Assembly (NCBI GenBank): GCA_004352715.1 | Contig: SCFE01000001.1 | Location: 5,223,698-5,287,697, forward strand | Source: Hofstenia miamia | Lineage: Eukaryota; Xenacoelomorpha; Acoela | Reading direction: 5' to 3' | DNA: 64,000 bases | Shown here: positions 1 to 9,700 of the stretch, piece by piece | Layout: every line of letters begins with the position of its first letter | Position numbering within the stretch: position 1 is the first letter of the stretch | Notes under the pieces: generated by a model | Told to the model about the DNA's origin: nothing | Seen by the model: only the letters and a program-made list of their open reading frames with translations | Database searches by the model: none | Translations under genes and position numbers: made by a program

Positions 1-478
1 CTATAACGTCAGCAATTATATGAGTCAAAATTAATTCTCTTTCATGATCTTTCTTTTTCTGTAAACTAAACCGCAATAATGCACATATGTAGAAAATACA
101 ATATATTCGACGAATAAAACTTAGAATTTTCAGGCAGTTTGAGGCAGCAACACATAGGTTCATTTAATCATTAAAAACAATCATGTTGTAATTTCTTAAA
201 AGAACACATTTAAATTATTCTCGTTTGAGGTTATATTAATAACATCTCATTTATTGTTATTTGTTAATAAATCTTATCAACAATACGGTCAATTTTTGAC
301 AATTTAACATAGTAACTACGGAAATAATACTTTCACACATTTCTAGGTGACTGTGTTCCATTTAAATATTGACAAATATAGATCAAGATATTTCATGCTT
401 CGATTTCAACCAAAGATGTGCTCAATAGGTTCATTCATTTATCATATAAATGTACAGGTCGATCTAGAAATAATGAAA
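1..478. other. AT-rich flank downstream of the THAP-MBD2/3 gene
   Basis: No coding exon, RNA gene or repeat that I can recognise. CpG density is ordinary for the window. Confidence 0.5.
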
Positions 479-484
479 TTTATT
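479..484 (-). promoter_or_regulatory. Candidate poly(A) signal of the THAP-MBD2/3 gene
   Basis: AATAAA on the minus strand, about 60 bases downstream of the stop codon at 544. The position suits a short 3' UTR, but the motif is common by chance in DNA this AT-rich. Confidence 0.4.
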
Positions 485-543
485 CACGAGACAATCTAAG
501 TTCAGACATCGATGATTCACACAAATATACAAATAGAACAATT

Positions 544-660
544 CTAACAAGTCTTTACACGCTGTGAACGATCGTAAGCAGCTTCAGTGTCTTGTAATAA
601 CTGGCGAATCTTCTTTACTTTAGCTTCTTGTTTACGAATATCATCTTCACTTATCATGAC
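544..660 (-). CDS. Exon 5: C-terminal p66-binding coiled coil of MBD2/3
   Basis: The acceptor is CTACTACTTTAG|GTC in phase 0. It encodes 38 residues beginning VMISEDDIRKQEAKVKKIR and ends at TAG (546-544). DIRKQE plus heptad-spaced hydrophobic residues matches the helix that forms an antiparallel coiled coil with p66/GATAD2 in NuRD. Vertebrate proteins continue into an acidic tail that is absent here. The exon is too short for a simple ORF search and was found by homology. Confidence 0.92.
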   Translation of the reverse strand, partial: VMISEDDIRKQEAKVKKIRQLLQDTEAAYDRSQRVKTC

Positions 661-3600
661 CTAAAGTAGTAGTAAATGTAAATTACATATATTGGGGCTG
701 GATATTTTTCAGAAAATATATACTGGCGTCCAGTACAACTTCTGGCGCTGGGTAAATGGGTTTTTAAAAAAGTCCGAGTTCGGACCCAATTTTCTGTACA
801 TAATCTCATATAGGGTCCTCATTAACAGATCTATCAAAAAAATTGGGGAATCTTCACAATATAGCATTATATTGCAATATTAAAGGAAAGTGTATTTTAA
901 AATACTGCTTGGATTATTATTTATTTAATAAATAAGCAACATAATAAAATGAATATTTGGCTTTTTGGCATAAAACAAGAAAGCCTGAGTGTAATTTTAG
1001 ATGTGAACATAACATTATACTCTACATCATAGGAGTCCATGGTTATACATGAAAATGTGTGGAAACCAACTGTATTAATGTTATTTACAAAGAAATGATT
1101 AGATAAGCTTAAGCAAAAATCAATTTGGAAGATGTATAATTATCCAATAACCAAAAATAGTTATTTACTTAAATTGCATTCCCAAAACCACTATAAGAGA
1201 AAAAATATTGAAATAACAGTTTTTCCAATGTAAATGTCTTTGATATGTACAAATAAAGGCTAACATAGAATCTGGCCTCCTGCGGCTCACCGATTGACAA
1301 TGATTTTGAATAGCTAAAACAAGCTAAAGTAGAACTAGCACAATTCTAAAAAACTTGAAATTTCGATCAAACATAGTTTGCAATACGTTCGCAAATTATT
1401 ACTTGGACAAAAGAGTGATTGGAAATAGGTCGTTTCAATAAATCAATACATTGCAAATTTATTGCAACATTGCATTGCTAGCAAATTTGCAATACATTAT
1501 TGCAAGGTCTTGCTAAATTGCGTAATGCTAAATTAACATCACAAAGGAGAATGGAAAACATTGTTATAAAACTGCAAAATTGATAATGTTTAACACTAGA
1601 TGGCATTAGCACAAACAGATAAAGTAGAATTTTACCTTTTTAAATAAGGGCTGATTGGTGTTGAGCCAAACTGCAGGGTTGCTTTGAATAGCAACTACGT
1701 GGTTAGCGTGTTGTCCAACGACAACTTGATCGCTATTATGTAAACAGGCAACAACACTGCTGAGCACAGTGTCATCAGGAATTGATGGCATGATACTGGA
1801 AAGAGGTGATGGAAGTGTGAACGGTTTATCATCGACCACGTTCAAAACAGTAGCTCGTTTACCTGATTTACATTGGGGTGAAATTTGAATACATGCAAAA
1901 TCAAAATTGTATATTTTTAAACAACTACAAACAATTTTTTATTAAAATAAACGAATAGAAAAACACGCTCTACTATACCCAGAGATAGAATCCGTACCAG
2001 ACTGGGCCGGATATAGCGCTGAAATATATGGTTCTAAATTCTAATATGAACCTGAAGCTAAGAAATTCAATTGCGTGATAGATTAAGTTTTTTTATATTG
2101 AGCATGATGTGGAATATTATACATTTCAATATTTCTTAATATTTAAATTAATTAAAATTTGGAATTGGAAATCTTTTTTCAACAAAATTGTATTAAAGAA
2201 AATCCAAATATGTTATATTGATATGGCCGGGCGGCCTTCAAAATCGCCACCTATTTTAAACCTCGGTTATATCATTGAAAAACGTAAAAAATAATAACAA
2301 TAGAGTAGAGTGTACTAATGACAAAATCAACTCAATTAAAAACAATCATTAAGATCGCACGTAATCTGACTATTTTCAAAATAATTAAAAAAATTTCTAG
2401 CGATTTTATTAAATTAAATTTTTATACAACATCTTAAAAATTCTGGCGACATTATAATCAGGCCCGGCCCGTCAACTATTATTTCAAGCTCACTTTCAGC
2501 CTGTGTTGGAATGTTTGCAGCCCCTTTTCTGCCCGTCAAAATTTATTGATCTATTTCAACTCTTTTGAAATTTCAAGAATGTATATTTCCAAGCTTGTTA
2601 CAATTCATTTTATTCGGCTCATTTTTTGTCTGGGTCCATTTCTGATTATAACTGAAACAGAGGTATAGGTTTTCAAAATTGAGCCCTAATATGATATCAC
2701 TACTTTGTCGGACACAACTTATGCATAGAGTTGGAGTTAAACAGGAAAAGTTTTAAGCAAATCATACCAGTTTAGAGTGCGAAAGAATCGATGCTTTTTA
2801 AAATATGAGGAAAGGGAAATAAATACACTTAGAAAATTTTTAAGCTTAGACTAAGAAAATTGCACACCCGAATAGGAATTAGTAAATGGAAAAACATTTA
2901 TTGCATAAATAGAAAGAGCACTTGATTTAAAATCACTGCCTGATAAAAACGTTGTTGAATGATCATTTTGGAAGAAAAATCGTGTTTGTGAAAAATAACA
3001 TTGACAAATTGTACCGAAAATTTTCAAAGAACTATAATTGGTGCATTTGAATAATTACCTATCTTGAGTAAAAGCAGTCGAAAAATCAAATAAATAAAGT
3101 AATTATCGCTCACAAAAAGAATTGTAAAAACCATTCTTATTGAATTTCGAAATGAAACAATTGTGTCAACTTTATAGTTAGACAAATTAAAAATTAAAAC
3201 AATGTTATTGATGGAATTTCTATAAATATAATAATAATGTGAATGTAAACCTTGCAAACGCTTTTCCCAAAATATTTGTCGTGGTCTACGCCTGGTGACT
3301 TTTGCTTGATTCATTTTCACCTCAGCTTCATGATCGTAATAATGTGTTGCTTTTCGTTTCAGCTGTGAAGGACCCATGTAGTTTCTACGAGGGAAGGAAA
3401 TACCGTCGCGAGTTAATTCCCTTTGTTTTTGCTTAAATCTCTTTGCATCACCTAAATTGTAATAAATTCAATAATACAAAAAATATGCTGTATCAGTACG
3501 CCGTATGCAATTATTAAATAAAAGGTTTCGGCTAAATAAGAAATTCGCAAGTGTTAATATATATCTCTTAAATACCCACGTGCGTTCCATTTTGGACCCC

Positions 3601-6600
3601 AGCGACAATTTTGAACACCGCAGCTAAAGGTCTAAAGATTTTTTAATAAGATTTAATGACTTTGAACCTCTCTGTAGTTGTATAGTTCTTTAATTGAAAT
3701 TGCTGTTAAATTTACTCAATTTTTGCATTGCTCTTAATGGGTCAGTTATTGCTCAAAGAATATAAAAATGTAATTGCACTGTCAATACAAAATTTGGGAA
3801 AAAATGTCTATGATGATGAAAAGAAATACTTGCTGATTATAATCATAAATGGACTGTGTCAAAGGTGACTACATGTGACCGGATTACCAAAGAACACATC
3901 TGTGCAATGAGAACATCTTGGTAATATAATATATTTAGTAAATACTGAATTACACATGCTTTAGATACTCTCTCAGTGTATTTATGGACATAATAAATGT
4001 CCACTCATACCTACTGTTTTCAGTAGGCAATGGTCCACTGTATGATCAATGGACCTTTTCATTGGGTTAATTATGAAAACCTTCTCATATTTCACACAGA
4101 TTATTTCAGAAAATTTTCCCTTGTACTTGTCTTTTTTACCTCATGTCCAAGAAAGACTTAACACAATATCACAGTAACATTCACAGATCACTGGGGGCAA
4201 GACGAATTTTAGCATTTATGCTGCAAAAGACCTTGGGTATTGGCAAAATATTGAAAATTTCTAATTAAATGTGCAGTAAAAGTTAGGAGCTCTGATATTC
4301 AATGCCTCAACAAATGAGATGTGAGCAATGTGCGGAGCACAAATAGATTCATAACCAGATAATAAGTGCTAGAAATGTGATTCTTTGGTGTCCAAGCAGT
4401 ACTGCAATGTCGAAAAGATTGTCGCATGCTTAAATTGTATCAATTGTTAATACATCGAACTGCAACTCAAAAATAAATATTATACATTGATTTCATATGG
4501 CTCCATTTTGGACCCCTGTTAGATTGTTAGGTTTGTCAAATATGTTGGGTCAGAGATGGAACCGGCTACAGGCCGGCCGGGCCCGGCAATTTATTGATTT
4601 GCAGCCGCTTTTATTTTTCATGAAAGGCCGGTAAAATTACCGGCCGTTTACAGGCCAAATATTAAAAAAATTCTTGTTTTATCTTAAAAACAGGGAAAAT
4701 TTTGCTTAGTTTGTGAGGAATTTTGTAGTATGAGCAATCTATAGTATTGCAATTAGAACAATACCTATTATACTTTCTGGAATCTCTCATAAATTTTGCT
4801 ATAGAATGAGTTGTTCGATATTTGACACAGTAATTTTACTTTAGTTTTTTATGGCATTTACTACTAATGTTAACAGAAGCTGTTTATAATACTGAAAGTG
4901 TAATCAAGGCCTTTTTATAAGAAGGCCTTGGTGTAATCTATAAGATTTATACTTGAAATTTGAGAGACCTCATACAAATAACGCAATCAGTTGAATCCAG
5001 GGTTGTTAAGGTGTTTTAAACATGAATAAAACACTTTTTAAGAAAACAATGTCTTTTATTGTTTTTTTTCAGTTAACTCAACAATTATAATAAAATAAGG
5101 TATTCCAGAAAAACCTTTTAACATTGAACGTTTTCCGTGATCCAGTTGTTGAGAAAAGATTTCCATAAATGTACTGGATCAATGAACTTGTCATTTTCCA
5201 AAATTGGGTGTGGAAAAACAAACGATTTTTCAATAAGAGGGCTAGTTCCAAATAACCATCTATTCACTTCCTATTAACAGCATTGTTAATGCAACCAATA
5301 ACTGCTCCTCCCAATTAATGAAATATATTCATCACATGCGTAATGGCAGAATCGAAAAACTGGCCTTCAAGTGCAAATATAGGTAGAAGGCTCAACAGAA
5401 AATGTCGACCAACAAGTGGCTTAGCCATAATTGCTAAAACTGTTCTAGCAAGCAACCGAGGTTTACTTGCTGAATATCCAATTACGTGACCATTAACATA
5501 TTGCCAAGATGCTTTTATAAAATATAGTAAAAATATAATGATTACCTATTACAAGTTCCAAAAAACAGCAGATCACCAATTTTGATCGCAATATGTTCAG
5601 AAAAAACATTACATTTTAAATTTTTTAAAATGACGACAGACCATTGAAATACAGGTAGTTTTTCTTTTAACATGACTTGGTAGGTGACAATTTTTTCAGT
5701 TCATTTAAATTTATGATTAAATTCGAACTCCAGACTATGTACGTTTCATATGCTTCTTTCCAAAACTTTTCACAGTGTTTTTTTCAACATTTATTTGTTG
5801 TGGAATTTTTGAAAGCCAGAGATCCCTCTGTTCCGCATCGTTTGGGAAGCGGAACAACACTTTTGAATATGGTTCATCAAAATAATTTGAGCGGTAATTG
5901 TATGTAGAGCACTTCTTCATAAGCAAGGCAAGCGAGCATAAAGTAAGGATTCACTAAAACAAACATTTCTTCTGTTAATACATTCGTTCTGATAGCACAT
6001 TTCTGCTGTTAAATTCAATTCTGTTCTAATCTTATAATTTGAAATTAGTAATCTTTTAATTTGAACTTGTAAAGTTAACTTATAATTGTTTTCTGAAGCA
6101 TATTATGGGAAATGACGAAAAAACAATAAAAATAAAAAAACAGCATAATATCGAAAAAACATGTTTTAAACGTTTTTTTGAAAAAACTGTTTAATATAAC
6201 AACCCTGGTGGAACTCTTGTATTTTTCTAAATTTGGAAGGTACGCTCAAAATAAATTTGAGGGATGCAAAGACATTCAAATACAAATTCAGTTGACACAT
6301 CATACTAAAGAAGCAATTATGTTTAGCGTTAACGAAATATTTTTTAAATTTTATTTGTGTACTTCTAAAATATTCAATACTAAGCGGGGTCAAATGGCAA
6401 AACAATATGAAACATAATGATTGATAATGCTATTTACTAGGTCTTATATATTTTAGCTATCATGCAAAATTTACTATCTAAATAAAAACTGAAACGTTCA
6501 CAAATGAAATTCACTGAAAAGTGAAAACTGATTAAAGTTATGCAGAGAATTGATGTATATAGAAAGTATCAAAATTGTGTTTTAATAGAAATTTATTTAT

Positions 6601-6701
6601 AATTGATTGAAATGTGCGTTATGCAATATCAGCTCTTTGCATTGCCATGTGCAATTTTCTAGATTAAAATAGCTTTTATATGTATATATATATACATATA
6701 T

Positions 6702-6757
<56 letters not shown>

Positions 6758-9700
6758 ATTAAGTACTTGAAAAACCACCGAGTACAACATTCCACTCTAC
6801 ATGGCTTTCATTGACTATGAAAAGGCGTTCTTCGAAGCACTGAGGACACATGGCGTACAAGAGAAGTACATTAACATCATCAAAGAAACATACACCGAAG
6901 GAAAAGCACAGATAAAAACAGAAAAGCTTAGTGAACGGATTAAAATCATAAAAGGAGTACGTCAGGGTGATACATTACCACCAGTAATTTTTACAGCAGC
7001 TGTGGAGAAGATCTTCATGAGGATGAACATCGAAGCCGGTATCAACATCAATGGAGTTAGACTAAGTAATCTAAGATTTGCAGATGACATCATACTGTTT
7101 GCTGAAATTGAAGAGAAGCTGAAAAAATGTTGGAAGAATTGAACAATGAAGGAAAGAAAGATGGAATGAAGCTGAATAAGAAGAAAACCAAGATCATGTG
7201 TAATGAGAACAGGAGTAAAGATAGCCGCAGAACAGTTAGAGGAAGTCACTGAATACAAGTACTTAGATAGACTGATAACATCCGGTAATGAACTGAGTAA
7301 GGAAATAGGTGGGAGAATAACATGAGGATGGAGCAGATTTGGAGACTATAGCCACTTTCTAAGAGATAAAAAGATCCCTACTTGCCTGAAAAGGAAAATC
7401 ATGGACACGGTCATCTTACCAGCTATGACCTATGGAGCAGAGACATGGACTTTAACAAAACACCTGGAGAGGAAGCTTGCTGTAGCCCAACGAAGCATGG
7501 AGANGGCTTTCATTGACTATGAAAAGGCGTTCTTCGAAGCACTGAGGACACATGGCGTACAAGAGAAGTACATTAACATCATCAAAGAAACATACACCGA
7601 AGGAAAAGCACAGATAAAAACAGAAAAGCTTAGTGAACGGATTAAAATCATAAAAGGAGTACGTCAGGGTGATACATTACCACCAGTAATTTTTACAGCA
7701 GCTGTGGAGAAGATCTTCATGAGGATGAACATCGAAGCCGGTATCAACATCAATGGAGTTAGACTAAGTAATCTAAGATTTGCAGATGACATCATACTGT
7801 TTGCTGAAATTGAAGAGAAGCTGAAAAAATGTTGGAAGAATTGAACAATGAAGGAAAGAAAGATGGAATGAAGCTGAATAAGAAGAAAACCAAGATCATG
7901 TGTAATGAGAACAGGAGTAAAGATAGCCGCAGAGCAGTTAGAGGAAGTCACTGAATACAAGTACTTAGATAGACTGATAACATCCGGTAATGAACTGAGT
8001 AAGGAAATAGGTGGGAGAATAACATGAGGATGGAGCAGATTTGGAGACTATAGCCACTTTCTAAGAGATAAAAAGATCCCTACTTGCCTGAAAAGGAAAA
8101 TCATGGACACGGTCATCTTACCAGCTATGACCTATGGAGCAGAGACATGGACTTTAACAAAACACCTGGAGAGGAAGCTTGCTGTAGCCCAACGAAGCAT
8201 GGAGAGATCGTTATTGAACATCACAAGAAAAGACAAGATCAGGAACGAGATAATAAGATCGAAAACAGAGGTGATAAATATAATAGAAAAAGTGAAGTGC
8301 ATGAAAGGACAGTGGGCAGGACATGTAGACAGAATGAACAACATCAGGTGGGCGAAAATAACATCAGAGTGGACACCCAAAGATGGAAAACGACTAAAAG
8401 GAAGACCCAAAAGGAGATGGAGAGATGACATCGAGGAAGCCGTTGGCAGTCAATGGATGAGAACGCCCAAGATCGAAGTGCATGGCGCAAGTTGTGGAGG
8501 CCATCTGCCAGCAGTGGCATGAACGGCTGAGATGAAGATATATATGTATATATATATATATACATGGGTGTTCGTAAAGCCTGGACAAAGGAAAATTACC
8601 TATATAAAATTATTCATATTTTTTGCATCCATTCTTTAATAAAGATTTAAACTTATAGTTCTCAGTGGCTATGGAGGCTTGATTTAAAAATTTAATGTAC
8701 TTTATCCAGAAAAAAATTCACTTATTTAGATAGTGGTGAAATTATGAAATTTTATTGTGTCCAGACTTTATGGACACCCTATATACATATATATACTTTT
8801 AAATATACAATGCAAATAAAATTTACCGGTCAAAACCGGCTGCTTTTGGCCAACTACCGGCTCCGCCTTTAAAATTTCCGGTCGGTTCCAAACTCTGTGA
8901 TGGGTATTTAAGGGACATGATTCAAATACCGTTGAAAACTAATCAACTTTTTCATCCAATCAACCCCATCAATTATAAGGTACTTTCATGATATTATATC
9001 AGAAATTCTAATTATTAGTTTAGTTAGATTAGATAAGGAAACAATTAAATGGAATGGATCATCTTTTATGGGAAAATTGGACTGTTTTGACTCCGCTCCT
9101 AGTTGAATTCCCCGTATGCATCGTTATAAGAATAAATTGAAATTTAACAACTTTAAAAAACACAAAAATTTCACATGTAGGTATTATATTTGATATCATT
9201 AATTGGATGATTAAAAATTAGTGATGTTGAGGTGATCCAACGCAAGTAATTTTAACATATTTTAGTCATCAGTTTGTCTTAACAATTTTAAAAAATGCTG
9301 AACGCAATTGCACTGCATTACAAAAACTAATTAGCATATTACTAAAGTTTAGAACACATTATAATTATGCAAATCTATATTCTAGATACACTACAAACTC
9401 ATAAATTCAATTTATGTACTAACCTTTAAGAAATTTTCCAGCATTAAACTCAAAATTTGCAAGGTCGAGGTGAATGAGAGCCCGTTGAAGCATTGATTTG
9501 CGTGTGTATCGAGTTCCATCAGGGGATACATAAGCAATTTGAGTCCGTCCAGCTAGCATACCCTCCCAAATACGCTTTTCTTCTCGAATCCAACCAGCTG
9601 GTAATTCCAACTCATTGCCAGGTTTTCTATTCATAACCTGAAACAAAAACTATGCACGGGGTTACCTCAAAATCACATGTAGAATACTGTCATGCCCTCA

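Larger units (their letters stand above)
4997..6208 (-). mobile_element. Decayed P-element-like (THAP-type) DNA transposon
   Basis: A perfect 12-bp terminal inverted repeat, CCAGGGTTGTTA, bounds 4997-6208. The 8-mers next to the CAGGG ends, GTTGAATC and GTGGAACT, could be a worn 8-bp target duplication, the length P elements make. Inside, on the minus strand, a broken THAP domain is followed by a fragment of P-type transposase. The element is far shorter than an intact P element, with stops and frameshifts, so it is a non-functional remnant. It sits inside the hAT-like element and inside the intron of the THAP-MBD2/3 gene, on the gene's strand. Confidence 0.75.
4551..8897. mobile_element. hAT-like element with 8-bp target duplication, filled by nested insertions
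   Basis: The left end reads CAGAGATGGAACCGGC and the right end, on the opposite strand, CAGAGTTTGGAACCGACC: an imperfect terminal inverted repeat of the CAGAG...GGAACC type used by hAT elements. The flanking 8-mers are TGTTGGGT (4543-4550) and TGATGGGT (8898-8905), 7 of 8 identical, as expected of an old hAT target duplication. Subterminal GGCCGG/CCGG-rich sequence occurs at both ends. I see no hAT transposase inside. The interior is occupied by a P-like transposon, a LINE fragment and a mariner-like MITE. It lies entirely in intron 2 of the THAP-MBD2/3 gene. Confidence 0.65.

Noticed and set aside
7401-7844. 147-codon open frame joining the end of one RT copy to the start of the next
   Set aside because: It exists only because of the duplicated block and the N at 7504; it is an assembly artefact.
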